From Sphingobium sp. (lineage in GTDB: Bacteria; Pseudomonadota; Alphaproteobacteria; Sphingomonadales; Sphingomonadaceae): DNA of 64,000 nt. The stretch's first letter is position 1, and each line of letters opens with the position of its first letter. The notes under the pieces are model-generated. The model was not told the origin of the DNA. It saw nothing but the letters and a program-made list of their open reading frames with translations, and made no database searches. Shown here piece after piece: positions 35,828 through 44,830 of the stretch. Both the position numbers and the translations under genes were made by a program. The stretch spans positions 102,642-166,641 of the forward strand of contig JAGRES010000031.1 in NCBI GenBank assembly GCA_020446425.1, in the 5' to 3' direction.

Positions 35828-36748
35828 ATGTCGTTGCTGATCCATCCGGGATTCCACAAGACCGGGACTACATGGCTGCAACAGCAATTGTTCAGCGACA
35901 CGGGCTATTTCCACTCCATGTTCTCGCACGAGGAGATCGACAGCCTTTTCGTGCGCCCGCATGATCTGGAGTTTTGCCGCGACACTGCGGAAAAGCTGGT
36001 TAGTGAGAGGCGTAGCAACGACACCAACGGTGGCGGCAAACCCATAGTCGACGTTATCTCGTCCGAGATATTGAGCGGCCTTATCTTCACCGGATCGCAT
36101 ACGAGCAAGATCATCGCCGAGCGCTTGGCCGAATGCTGCGGCGGCGCGAAGATATTGTTCACCGTGCGTGCGCAAAAGCCGATTACGCGGTCAATCTATT
36201 TTCAGTATATCAAGCGGGGCGGACGTCTGGATATCGAGGATTTCCTGACCTATCGCCCGGAGCCCGGCTATGGCTGGTTCAACCCGTCGGTTGTTGCCTT
36301 CGACCTGCTGGTGCGCTGCTATGCCGACCTGTTCGGGGCGGACAATGTTCTGGTGCTGCCGCAAGAGCTGCTGGCTCGTGACAGAAACGCCTTTGTCAGC
36401 CACATCATGAAATTCGCGGGCGGCGATGGTTTCGGCAACGGCATAGAAATAGAAGACCGGCAGCGTGAAAGCGTCAGCCCGCCTGCAAGCAGCGTCTGGC
36501 TGCTGCGCTTAGGCAACCTGTTCCGCGAGGGACCGGTCAACCCCAATGCCATCGGATCGCTCAATAGCATGGGCAATATGATGCACAGCCTCGCCTATAG
36601 CTGGAAATGGGGCGACAAGGCGGCGAAGAAGAAGATGGACGCCATAATCGCCAAGCATATGACGGGTCAGTTCGGCGCCTCCAACCGGCGGTTGCAGGCT
36701 TTTTGCCCGGTCGACCTGGCCTCGCTGGGATATGAAATGGCCGATTGA
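35828..36748 (+). CDS. Sulfotransferase-like P-loop protein (second)
   Basis: 306 residues from the ATG at 35828, with GGAG 7 bases upstream. The N-terminal LIHPGFHKTGTTWLQQQL (Lys11, Thr14, Thr15) fits the 5'-phosphosulfate loop, and KILFTVRAQKPITRSIYF fits the 3'-phosphate-binding element. It is not closely alike to the sulfotransferase at 4134-5033 outside these motifs. Context (beta-helix enzyme upstream, polymerase/ligase downstream) suggests a glycan substrate. It is convergent with the next gene. Confidence 0.75.
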   Translation: MSLLIHPGFHKTGTTWLQQQLFSDTGYFHSMFSHEEIDSLFVRPHDLEFCRDTAEKLVSERRSNDTNGGGKPIVDVISSEILSGLIFTGSHTSKIIAERLAECCGGAKILFTVRAQKPITRSIYFQYIKRGGRLDIEDFLTYRPEPGYGWFNPSVVAFDLLVRCYADLFGADNVLVLPQELLARDRNAFVSHIMKFAGGDGFGNGIEIEDRQRESVSPPASSVWLLRLGNLFREGPVNPNAIGSLNSMGNMMHSLAYSWKWGDKAAKKKMDAIIAKHMTGQFGASNRRLQAFCPVDLASLGYEMAD

Positions 36749-36792
36749 GGCCGCTCTCAGCCCATTACAATCCGGTCCAGTATCCGTCTCTA

Positions 36793-38430
36793 TCAGCGCG
36801 CGGCGTTGCGCAGCGGCTGCGGCACCATGCCCAGCTCTTCCTGCTCCTTCCGGACCTTGAGCACCAATGCTGTAACCGCACCGAGCATCAGGAACACCGC
36901 CGGGTGGTTTTCCTGCTGGCTGAAAATCGCTTTGATGACGAAGAAATTGGTCAGGGCAATGCACAGCGGAGCCAGAACCATCGTGTCGGTACTGCGCGCC
37001 TTCATATAGGCCAACCCGCCATAGATGATCGCGGCCAGGAACATACCGTAATAAACGATGAAGCCGATGACACCATATTCGAGGCCAACCGCCAGATAAT
37101 AGGTGTCGATGGTCAGTTCGCCCGCCTGGTTGCGGTGGTTGAGGGTCAACGCCCCCTGCCCGATACCATGCCCCCACGGGTGCTTCATGATCATCGGCAT
37201 ACCAGCCGCCACCTGCTGTTCGCGGGCCTGTGTACTATATTGCTGCGCGCCGCCGCCCCATACCATGGCGCGAAGACGGCCCACGAAGAATGTCGCGGCT
37301 ATGAACAGGCCCAGCACCACCGGATACCCGATCACGATAGCCGGGCCGAATATGCTGTCCCGGTCGTTCCTCCAGCGCCATACGCCCCAGGCGAGAAAAT
37401 ACAGCAGGAAGGACATGAAAAAGCCGACGACGCCCAGCCGGGAGTCGGTCATGATGATCGTATTGAAGATCAACGGGATCGTTGCCGCTGCGGCAATGCG
37501 GAAAATCCATTGCTTGCTGGTCAATATGATATGCAGCACAAACGGCGTGGAAAGCGCCATGAATTCCGCCAGACCGAGCGGCGTCGTGAACTTGCTCTGT
37601 ACGCGATAGATACCCAGCGCAGCACGCGATTTCGCCGAAAGAATCTGCTGTACCGAAGGGTCCTGAATAGCAAGGAAGCTGGGGATGCGGCCCGCCCAGG
37701 GAACCGCCTGCAACCGCCATTCCCAGGCCGCAATCAGGCATACATAAACAGCAATCGCCCATAGCATGTAGACGAGAATCTGGGCCCGGGTGCGCCGCTG
37801 AAACACATAGGCCGAGGCAAAGAATATCGTCACCCAGTACAGGATCGCCACGGTGAACTTGTTAATCGAGTTGGCGATGTCTCGGGAAAAGGCGATTGAT
37901 ATGAAGGCGATGACAGCGAATGTAACCAGGCCTTTCCAGACCAGCGGCGTTTCGTTGAATACTTCCTTCATCTGAGCCCGAAATGCCCCGGAAATACTGA
38001 CGCAAATCAGCAGGGTGAGCAGCAAGGGGACGATCACCAGGCGGATCATCGTAATCCATGGCAGGCCCGGAAAGGCCAAGGCCAGATAGTCCGGCCAGCA
38101 TAACAGCGCCACTATGAACGTCAGCACCAGCTTGTCGAGCAGATCGACAGGCGCATAGTCCATTTCCGGCAATACCCAGATGATCAGCAAGACGAGCACG
38201 ACCAGCGGGATCATGAGTTGCAAGAGGAAGTAGCTGGCGAATATGCCGAACGCCATGCCGTACAAGATGGCGAAAGCAGTGAACAGCCAGATCAGCTTCG
38301 ACCGGTTGCGCCGCAAGCTGTTGGACGTGGTGTAATTGGCAAGGATGGTGCGCCCATCGTCCAACATATCGGCACGAGCTCTGCGCGGCCTGCGGGCCTT
38401 ACCTTGATCGCCATCTGCAATGCTTGTCAT
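36793..38430 (-). CDS. O-antigen ligase/polymerase family membrane protein (Wzy/WaaL-like)
   Basis: About 545 residues from the ATG at 38430 (MTSIADGDQGKARR), with GGTG just upstream; the frame can be extended to 38511. A basic N-terminus is followed by about twelve helices and a large periplasmic loop. RVQSKFTTPLGLAEFMALST and TQAREQQVAAGMPMIMKHPW with GHGIG match the O-antigen ligase domain. In an EPS locus this is the best candidate for the Wzy polymerase, though a ligase cannot be excluded by sequence. Confidence 0.83.
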   Translation of the reverse strand: MTSIADGDQGKARRPRRARADMLDDGRTILANYTTSNSLRRNRSKLIWLFTAFAILYGMAFGIFASYFLLQLMIPLVVLVLLIIWVLPEMDYAPVDLLDKLVLTFIVALLCWPDYLALAFPGLPWITMIRLVIVPLLLTLLICVSISGAFRAQMKEVFNETPLVWKGLVTFAVIAFISIAFSRDIANSINKFTVAILYWVTIFFASAYVFQRRTRAQILVYMLWAIAVYVCLIAAWEWRLQAVPWAGRIPSFLAIQDPSVQQILSAKSRAALGIYRVQSKFTTPLGLAEFMALSTPFVLHIILTSKQWIFRIAAAATIPLIFNTIIMTDSRLGVVGFFMSFLLYFLAWGVWRWRNDRDSIFGPAIVIGYPVVLGLFIAATFFVGRLRAMVWGGGAQQYSTQAREQQVAAGMPMIMKHPWGHGIGQGALTLNHRNQAGELTIDTYYLAVGLEYGVIGFIVYYGMFLAAIIYGGLAYMKARSTDTMVLAPLCIALTNFFVIKAIFSQQENHPAVFLMLGAVTALVLKVRKEQEELGMVPQPLRNAAR

Positions 38431-38564
38431 GACACCGCCGTCAAATGAAAAAGCCCAGCCCCGTTTGCGCGCATATAGCCCCAATAGGCCGCGCCGCGCA
38501 AACATGCCCAATAGAGGTTAAAATCTCATTTTGACGCATATGAAACATGTCCATCGCGCACAGC

Positions 38565-38978
38565 TCAATCATGAGCCGAAGCGGTAATGCCGCCCTCCAC
38601 CATTGCCGGATTGCCGGTGACCGTCGTGCCATCGGGAACGTCGCGATTTACGAATGCGCCGGGCCTGATCACGCAATTTTTGCCGACTGTCACGCCGGGA
38701 AGAATGATCGCTCGCGGACCGACATAGGTGCCGGCACCCAGCCGCGTATCCATATATATGCCGCGCGTCATGTCATGCGCCAGCATGACCACTTCCTCGT
38801 CAATGACGACATTTTCCTCGATATGGACGCCCTTGGGCCATGTGCGGTCGATCAGCGCGGTGGCGGCTATCCACGCACTGGGATGAATATCCATCTTCCA
38901 CATGTGCTTATGTATAAAACGCTGCACACGCTGCTTGAGCGTTTTTCTTCGCGTCATTGTCACAATATTGCCCATCAT
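38565..38978 (-). CDS. Left-handed beta-helix acyltransferase (WcaF/MaaT-like)
   Basis: 137 residues built of hexapeptide repeats: IHPSAWIAATALIDRTW, then VHIEENVVIDEEVVM, LGAGTYVGPRAIILPGVTVG and CVIRPGAFV, ending TVTGNPAM. The HDMTRG segment holds the His expected at the active site of LbH acetyltransferases. It is a short family member with a basic N-terminus. It lies between the polymerase/ligase gene and a divergent second LbH acyltransferase gene. It probably O-acetylates a sugar of the polymer. Confidence 0.84.
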   Translation of the reverse strand: MMGNIVTMTRRKTLKQRVQRFIHKHMWKMDIHPSAWIAATALIDRTWPKGVHIEENVVIDEEVVMLAHDMTRGIYMDTRLGAGTYVGPRAIILPGVTVGKNCVIRPGAFVNRDVPDGTTVTGNPAMVEGGITASAHD

Positions 38979-39063
38979 TTGGCGTCTTTATTCGGCCCTT
39001 GCAGTAATTACAACGGACACATTATTTGCAAGCCGCAACACAACCGATTAGGGCACATCACGC

Positions 39064-39528
39064 ATGGCCATTACAACGCTGAATCGCCTCAGAAAGCTGC
39101 GCCTGATCCTGACGGGGGTCAGAAAATCCTGGCTGCGCCTGACCAAAGGCGTGGTGGTTGATGGTTCGACCAGCGTTTCCCTGTCCAGCCGTATGCTGAC
39201 CGGCACACGTGGCGGCATCGACATAGGTCCCGATACACTGATCGCTTTCAAGACCTTGCTCTATACCCATGATCCCGTGTCGGGAGAGGACAAACCGATC
39301 AAGATAGGGCGCAACTGTTTCATCGGCGGCGGATGCACGATCACCCCTGGTGTAACGGTGGGAGACGGCTCAATTGTCGGCGCGGGCGCGATTGTGCTGG
39401 AAGATGTTCCCTCCGGCGTCATTGTCGGCGGCAATCCGGCGCGTGTCATCCGTGAGGGCATAGAAGTGGGCCGTTTCGGACGCCTCAAAGGCGCCGACGA
39501 GAATACCCGGCGGATGTATAAGCCATGA
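39064..39528 (+). CDS. Left-handed beta-helix acyltransferase
   Basis: 154 residues. Hexapeptide repeats run from IDIGPDTLIAF through IKIGRNCFIGGGCTITPGVT, VGDGSIVGAGAIVL and VIVGGNPARVIR. The LYTHDP segment carries the likely catalytic His. Its stop overlaps the start of the T1SS transporter gene by four bases (ATGA), so the two are translationally coupled, an unusual pairing of a sugar acyltransferase with a protein secretion ATPase. It is divergent from the other LbH gene across 85 bases. Confidence 0.85.
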   Translation: MAITTLNRLRKLRLILTGVRKSWLRLTKGVVVDGSTSVSLSSRMLTGTRGGIDIGPDTLIAFKTLLYTHDPVSGEDKPIKIGRNCFIGGGCTITPGVTVGDGSIVGAGAIVLEDVPSGVIVGGNPARVIREGIEVGRFGRLKGADENTRRMYKP

Positions 39529-41294
39529 GCACCGGCATGGCGGACAAGGAAATCGACGAAGCCGCCCGGCAGCAGCTTGGATCAATTTACCAGCATGCGC
39601 GCAAGGCGATGATCGCCGTCGCGGTACTGAGCGCGGTGCTCAATGTGCTACTGCTCAGCGGTTCGCTCTACATGATGCTGGTCTATGACATGGTCCTGCC
39701 CAGCCGCAGCGTACCGACGCTCACAGGCCTCGCGATACTGGTGGTCATCGCCTATCTGTTTCAGGGCGTGCTCGACTTCATTCGCGGGCGCCTGCTCATT
39801 CATTTTTCGGCTGCGGTTGATGTCGACCTGAATCGAGAGATTCATGGCCTTATCAACATTTTATCGCGAACTCAGTCCAACATGGACGGGCTTCAGCCGA
39901 CACGCGATCTCGACCAGATCCGCTCGTTCCTCAGCGGCCCGGGACCAAGCGCTTTCGTCGACCTGCCCTGGATATTGTTCTTCGTCGGCATCCTGTTCCT
40001 GCTGCACCCCTATCTGGGCATTACGGTGCTGATTGGCGGGGTCATCCTGATCTTCCTCACCTATCTCACCGAAAGGCTGACATCCGGCCGGGCGCAGCAA
40101 TTATCGCAATATAATAGCGCCCGCATGCTGCGCGCAGACATCACGCGTCGCCATTCCGAGGAAATTACTGCCATGGGCATGGAGGGCCGGATGGAGGACC
40201 GCTGGGTTCAGGCCAATTCCCAGTTCCTCGCCGGCACAGAAAAACTGAGCGGCATTTCCTCGACCATGAGCAATATCACCAAGATGCTGCGCATGGCATT
40301 GCAATCGGGGGTGCTGACGGTCGGCGCGTTGCTGGTTATGGCCGAGCAGGCGAGCGGCGGCGTGATCTTCGCCAGCTCGATCCTCGCCTCGCGCGCACTC
40401 GCCCCGGTTGAGGGCGTCATCGCCAATTGGCGCGGTTTTGTCGGCGCACGGCAAGCGTGGGCGCGCCTCAAAAAGCTGATCGTCATGATGCCGCGCAACA
40501 GCGCGACCGACATATTGCCGCCGCCGCACGAGAATATCACGGCGGAAAAGCTGACGCTGGGCCCGCCGGGAACCGGTCGCGCCACCGTGCAGGATGTCAG
40601 CTTCGGTCTGCGCGCGGGACAGTCGATGGCGATATTGGGACCCAGCGGCTGCGGCAAATCCACGCTGGTGCGCGGCCTGACCGGCATATGGCCAAAGGCG
40701 GACGGATCCATCCGGCTCGACGGCGCGGATCTGGAGCAAAGGCCACCGGAGATATTGGGGCGGCATATCGGCTATCTGCCGCAAAATGTTGAATTGATTG
40801 CCGGGACAGTCGCGGAGAACATTGCGCGCTTCGATCCCAATGCCAAATCGGAGGATGTCATTGCCGCCGCGCGTCTGGCGGGTGTGCACGACATGATACT
40901 GCATCTGCCGGATGGGTATAACAGCCAGGTGGGCAATGACGGGCGCGCGCTTTCGGGCGGCCAGCGCCAGCGCATCGGCCTCGCCCGTGCGCTCTATGGC
41001 GACCCGTTCCTCATCGTACTGGATGAGCCCAACTCCAATCTCGACAGCGCCGGCGAAGAAGCACTCGGCAATGCGATCACCAGCGCCTGCGCGCGCGGGG
41101 CCATCGTCATCGCCGTTGCGCATCGCCCCTCCCTGCTCGAATCGGTCGAGCTGATCCTGCTGATGAAGGCCGGGCGCGCCATCGCCTTTGGCCCCAAGGA
41201 AAAACTGATGCCTGCCTTGATCGCGGGCCGGCCCAATGGCAATGGGGGTAGCAAGCCGCAAAAAGACGCTCCACCCGCCAAAAGCGAGGCATGA
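39525..41294 (+). CDS. Type I secretion ABC transporter, PrtD-like permease/ATPase
   Basis: 589 residues. An N-terminal membrane domain of about 320 residues is followed by an ABC ATPase with Walker A LGPSGCGKST (371-380), signature LSGGQ (476-480) and Walker B FLIVLDE (495-501). The half-transporter layout without a C39-like domain matches PrtD/AprD exporters of RTX proteins. It overlaps the LbH acyltransferase gene and precedes the rml genes by 107 bases. The HlyD adaptor at 54372-55718 and the RTX proteins at 44.8-52 kb are its probable partners; the outer-membrane component is not in the window. Confidence 0.88.
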   Translation: MSTGMADKEIDEAARQQLGSIYQHARKAMIAVAVLSAVLNVLLLSGSLYMMLVYDMVLPSRSVPTLTGLAILVVIAYLFQGVLDFIRGRLLIHFSAAVDVDLNREIHGLINILSRTQSNMDGLQPTRDLDQIRSFLSGPGPSAFVDLPWILFFVGILFLLHPYLGITVLIGGVILIFLTYLTERLTSGRAQQLSQYNSARMLRADITRRHSEEITAMGMEGRMEDRWVQANSQFLAGTEKLSGISSTMSNITKMLRMALQSGVLTVGALLVMAEQASGGVIFASSILASRALAPVEGVIANWRGFVGARQAWARLKKLIVMMPRNSATDILPPPHENITAEKLTLGPPGTGRATVQDVSFGLRAGQSMAILGPSGCGKSTLVRGLTGIWPKADGSIRLDGADLEQRPPEILGRHIGYLPQNVELIAGTVAENIARFDPNAKSEDVIAAARLAGVHDMILHLPDGYNSQVGNDGRALSGGQRQRIGLARALYGDPFLIVLDEPNSNLDSAGEEALGNAITSACARGAIVIAVAHRPSLLESVELILLMKAGRAIAFGPKEKLMPALIAGRPNGNGGSKPQKDAPPAKSEA

Positions 41295-41401
41295 ATGCCA
41301 AGAAAAATGGTTTCCGCGCTTGCATCCCCGGCCCCATTCCTTACGCAAATGCAGCATGACCGAATCGACAGCGGCGATCCTCACCGCAGGAAGGCAAAGC
41401 A

Positions 41402-42286
41402 ATGCGTAAGGGCATAATATTGGCCGGTGGGTCGGGCACGCGGCTCTATCCGCTGACCAAGGCGGTTTCCAAGCAGCTGATGCCGGTCTACGACAAGCCG
41501 ATGATCTATTATCCGCTCTCGGTACTGATCCTGAGCGGTATCCGCGAGATCATGATCATCACCACACCTCAGGATCAGGCGGCGTTTCAAGCGCTTTTGG
41601 GCGACGGCAGCGACATGGGCCTGTCGATCACCTATGCGGTGCAGCCCAAGCCCGAGGGTCTGGCGCAGGCCTATCATATCGGCGCGGATTTCGTGGGTAG
41701 TAACCCCTCAGCCCTTATATTGGGCGATAATATCTTCTACGGCCATGGCCTGACGCAGTTGCTCGACAATGCAGCGCATCGCGACGAGGGCGCGACCGTG
41801 TTCGGCTATTATGTGAACGATCCAACCGCGTACGGCGTCGTGTCCTTCGATGCCAATGGCCGGGCCGAAACCATTGAGGAAAAACCCGCCCAGCCCAAAT
41901 CCCATTATGCGGTCACGGGGCTATACTTCTATGACGGCAAGGCCGTCGATTACGCGCACCAGATCGAGCCTTCGCCGCGCGGCGAGCTGGAGATTACCGA
42001 CCTCAATCGCCTCTATCTCGAGGCGGGCAACCTTAATGTCGAGATCATGGGCCGCGGCTATGCCTGGCTCGATACCGGCACGCACGGCTCGCTGATCGAC
42101 GCCGCCAATTATGTGCGCATCACCGAGGAACGCCAGGGCCTCAAAATCTGCTGCCCGGAAGAGCTGGCCTGGCGCAAGGGCTTCATCGACGATGAGCAAT
42201 TGAAACGCGTAGCCGAACCCCTGCGTAAATCGGGTTATGGGGAATATCTGCTCGGCCTGCTCGAAGGGGGCACGCAGTGGAGCTGA
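41402..42286 (+). CDS. rmlA: Glucose-1-phosphate thymidylyltransferase
   Basis: 294 residues. The nucleotidyltransferase signature [17 protein letters not shown] is at the N-terminus, followed by [18 protein letters not shown] and [12 protein letters not shown]; length and motifs are those of RmlA. It makes dTDP-glucose from dTTP and glucose-1-phosphate, the first step to dTDP-L-rhamnose. It heads a compact four-gene rml operon; its stop overlaps the rmlC start by 10 bases. Confidence 0.96.
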   Translation: MRKGIILAGGSGTRLYPLTKAVSKQLMPVYDKPMIYYPLSVLILSGIREIMIITTPQDQAAFQALLGDGSDMGLSITYAVQPKPEGLAQAYHIGADFVGSNPSALILGDNIFYGHGLTQLLDNAAHRDEGATVFGYYVNDPTAYGVVSFDANGRAETIEEKPAQPKSHYAVTGLYFYDGKAVDYAHQIEPSPRGELEITDLNRLYLEAGNLNVEIMGRGYAWLDTGTHGSLIDAANYVRITEERQGLKICCPEELAWRKGFIDDEQLKRVAEPLRKSGYGEYLLGLLEGGTQWS

Positions 42287-42822
42287 TAGAAACGGCAATC
42301 GAAGGTGTACTGATCATCGAGCCAAAGGTCTTTGGCGACGAGCGCGGTTTTTTCCTCGAAACATGGAACGCGCGCACTTTTGCACAGGCCGGGCTCGACC
42401 TTGATTTCGTGCAGGACAATCATAGCCGCTCCGCACGCGGCGTGTTGCGCGGCCTCCATTATCAACAGCCCAATCCACAAGGCAAACTGGTACGCGTGAC
42501 GGCAGGCGTAGTCTATGACGTCGCCGTCGACATGCGCAAATCCTCGCCGACATTCGGCAAGTGGGTCGGTGTGGAGCTGTCCGCAGCCAACAAGCGCATG
42601 TTCTGGATGCCGCCTGGCATTGCGCACGGCTTCCTCTCGCTGGAAGACGGCACGGATTTCCTCTATAAATGCACCGGTTATTATGACCCGTCCAACGAAC
42701 ATAGCCTGTTGTGGAATGATCCGGCCATCGGCGTGGAATGGCCGCTGGAAGGAATCGAGCCGCAGCTCTCGGCGAAGGATGAAGCCGGTATTCCATTCGC
42801 ATCGGCCGTGACATTCCCGTAA
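42277..42822 (+). CDS. rmlC: dTDP-4-dehydrorhamnose 3,5-epimerase
   Basis: 181 residues with the cupin-type RmlC motifs: [34 protein letters not shown] (catalytic His in RGLHYQ), [16 protein letters not shown] and [10 protein letters not shown]. It epimerises C3 and C5 of dTDP-4-dehydro-6-deoxyglucose. It lies between rmlA and rmlD with a 10-base overlap upstream and a 10-base gap downstream. Confidence 0.96.
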   Translation: MELIETAIEGVLIIEPKVFGDERGFFLETWNARTFAQAGLDLDFVQDNHSRSARGVLRGLHYQQPNPQGKLVRVTAGVVYDVAVDMRKSSPTFGKWVGVELSAANKRMFWMPPGIAHGFLSLEDGTDFLYKCTGYYDPSNEHSLLWNDPAIGVEWPLEGIEPQLSAKDEAGIPFASAVTFP

Positions 42823-42832
42823 GGCGTAGCGC

Positions 42833-43690
42833 ATGAAGGCACTCATCACCGGGGCAAATGGCCAGCTTGGACGCGCGCTACAGGAAACCGCGCATGCCGG
42901 TACGGAGATTATTGCCGCCGGATCGGCGCAGCTCGATATCGGCGATGCGGATGCTGTTGCCGCCTATGTCGGCCAGCACAAGCCGGACCTTATCCTGAAC
43001 GCCGCGGCCTATACCGCCGTCGACAAGGCAGAGAGCGAGGAAGAGCAGGCACTGCGCGTGAACCGCGACGGCCCCGCCAACCTCTCTGCTGCTGCCAGTG
43101 CAAATGATGCACGCTTCGTCCACGTATCGACCGACTTCGTGTTCGACGGCGTGAGCGGCATCCCCTACCCCGTTGATGCCCCCACCGCTCCAGCCGGAGC
43201 CTATGGCCGCAGCAAGCTGGCGGGTGAACAAGCGGTTGCTCCCGATACCTTGGTCGTCCGCACGGCATGGGTGTATGCCAGTACCGGCCATAATTTCGTG
43301 CGCACCATGCTGCGCCTGATGGCCGAGCGCGATGAGGTACGCGTCGTGGCGGACCAGATCGGCACACCGACTTTCGCACCCTCGCTTGCCCGTGCATTAT
43401 GGGCGCTCAGCGCCAAGGGCGCGACCGGCATGCACCATTATACCGACAGCGGTGCGGCAAGCTGGTATGATTTTGCCGTCGCCATACAGGAGGAGGCACT
43501 TGCGCTCGGTCTGCTGGACCGCGCGGTGCCGGTCCTGCCCATCGCCACCAGCGACTTTCCGACACCCGCTACCCGCCCCCATTATTCGGTGCTCGACAAG
43601 AGCCAGACCTTCGCTTTACTGGGGGCGCCTGCTCCCCATTGGCGCGTGAACCTGCGCCAGATGCTACAGGATGTGAAAACGCATGGCTGA
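42833..43690 (+). CDS. rmlD: dTDP-4-dehydrorhamnose reductase
   Basis: 285 residues. The NAD(P)-binding TGANGQLGRALQ motif is at the N-terminus, then LNAAAYTAVDKAE, HVSTDFVFDG and the YGRSKLAGE catalytic Tyr/Lys pair, all standard for RmlD. It reduces the 4-keto group to complete dTDP-L-rhamnose. The stop overlaps the rmlB start by 8 bases. The order A-C-D-B differs from the A-C-B-D order I recall for sphingan clusters. Confidence 0.95.
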   Translation: MKALITGANGQLGRALQETAHAGTEIIAAGSAQLDIGDADAVAAYVGQHKPDLILNAAAYTAVDKAESEEEQALRVNRDGPANLSAAASANDARFVHVSTDFVFDGVSGIPYPVDAPTAPAGAYGRSKLAGEQAVAPDTLVVRTAWVYASTGHNFVRTMLRLMAERDEVRVVADQIGTPTFAPSLARALWALSAKGATGMHHYTDSGAASWYDFAVAIQEEALALGLLDRAVPVLPIATSDFPTPATRPHYSVLDKSQTFALLGAPAPHWRVNLRQMLQDVKTHG

Positions 43691-44738
43691 ATTGATGGTT
43701 ACCGGAGGCGCCGGGTTTATCGGTGCGAATTTCGTCCATTATTGGCGTGCGCGGCACCCGGAAGACACGATCACGGTGCTCGACGCACTGACCTATGCGG
43801 GCAATCCCGCCAATATCGCAGGGCTCGACGGCGTCGATCTGGTGGAGGGCGATATTTGCGATACGCCGCTGGTCGAAAAGCTGCTGTCGGAACGCGGTAT
43901 CCAGACCATCGTGCATTTCGCCGCCGAAAGCCATGTCGACCGCTCGATCACCGGGCCGGATGCCTTCGTCACCACCAATGTCATCGGCACGCACAGCCTG
44001 CTGAAAGCCGCGCGCAAGCTGTGGCTCGACAGCGGCACGGGCAAGCCGCATCGCTTTCACCATGTTTCGACCGATGAGGTTTACGGCTCGCTCGGCCCGG
44101 AAGATCCGGCATTCAGTGAGACCACGCCCTATTCGCCCAACTCGCCCTATTCGGCGTCAAAGGCGGGTTCAGACCATCTGGTGCGCGCCTATCACCATAC
44201 CTATGGGCTGGAGGTCACGACCAGCAACTGCTCGAACAATTACGGGCCTTATCAATTTCCGGAAAAGCTGATTCCGCTGTTCCTGCTCAACTGCCTCTAT
44301 AGCCGCAACCTGCCCATTTATGGCGACGGCATGAATGTGCGTGACTGGCTGCATGTCGAGGATCACTGCAACGGTATCGAGCGCGTGCTGCTGCATGGCA
44401 GGCCCGGTGAAACCTATAATATCGGTGGCGGGCAGGAGCTGCCGAACCTGAAAGTGATCGAAGAGATTTGCGCGACCGTTGACCGCGCCTTTGCCGCCGA
44501 TCCGTCACTGGCACGGCGTTTCCCCGATGCCCCCGCCGCCAAGGGCGCTACCTCGGACACTCTCAAGACCTTCGTCACTGATCGCGCCGGGCATGACCGC
44601 CGCTATGCGATCGACGAGACCAAGGCACGCAGCGAGCTGAACTATGCGCCGCGCCGCACCTTTTCCGAAGGCTTCGCCCAGACGCTGGACTGGTATCTAA
44701 CCCACGAGGACTGGTGGAAACCTCTGCTCAAGCAGTAG
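43683..44738 (+). CDS. rmlB: dTDP-glucose 4,6-dehydratase
   Basis: 351 residues. TGGAGFIGANFVHYW is the Rossmann motif; STDEVYGSLG holds the Thr-Asp-Glu triad of dehydratases and YSASKAGSDHLVRAY the catalytic Tyr/Lys. VTTSNCSNNYGPYQFPEKLI is also typical. It converts dTDP-glucose to dTDP-4-dehydro-6-deoxyglucose. It is the last rml gene; a dispersed repeat begins 8 bases after its stop. Confidence 0.96.
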   Translation: MAELMVTGGAGFIGANFVHYWRARHPEDTITVLDALTYAGNPANIAGLDGVDLVEGDICDTPLVEKLLSERGIQTIVHFAAESHVDRSITGPDAFVTTNVIGTHSLLKAARKLWLDSGTGKPHRFHHVSTDEVYGSLGPEDPAFSETTPYSPNSPYSASKAGSDHLVRAYHHTYGLEVTTSNCSNNYGPYQFPEKLIPLFLLNCLYSRNLPIYGDGMNVRDWLHVEDHCNGIERVLLHGRPGETYNIGGGQELPNLKVIEEICATVDRAFAADPSLARRFPDAPAAKGATSDTLKTFVTDRAGHDRRYAIDETKARSELNYAPRRTFSEGFAQTLDWYLTHEDWWKPLLKQ

Positions 44739-44746
44739 GGCTGGTG

Positions 44747-44776
44747 CCGTGATTCCACATAAGTGGATCAAACTCT
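44747..44776 (+). repeat. 30-base dispersed intergenic repeat, copy 1
   Basis: This element, starting near GATTCCACATAA and ending GGATCA-A-ACTCT, matches 27 of 30 bases of a second copy at 63971-64000 in opposite orientation. It holds an imperfect inverted repeat (TGATTCCAC against GTGGATCA). It lies immediately after rmlB and before the terminator hairpin. It may be a small family of intergenic elements; function unknown. Confidence 0.6.
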
Positions 44777-44783
44777 ATATAAA

Positions 44784-44809
44784 AAGGGCGGAGAAAATTC
44801 CCCGCCCTT
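44784..44809 (-). terminator. Factor-independent terminator of the small RTX gene
   Basis: An 8-base-pair stem (arms AAGGGCGG at 44784-44791 and CCGCCCTT at 44802-44809) with a 10-base loop. On the minus strand it is followed by a run of five T, so it terminates the small RTX gene ending at 44831. It may also stop transcription from rmlB. Confidence 0.75.
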
Positions 44810-44830
44810 CCCGATCTATATAGCTGCTTC

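Noticed and set aside
40101-41402. 433-residue minus-strand frame over the T1SS ABC gene
   Set aside because: The plus-strand ABC transporter has Walker A, LSGGQ and Walker B; the antisense frame has no motif.
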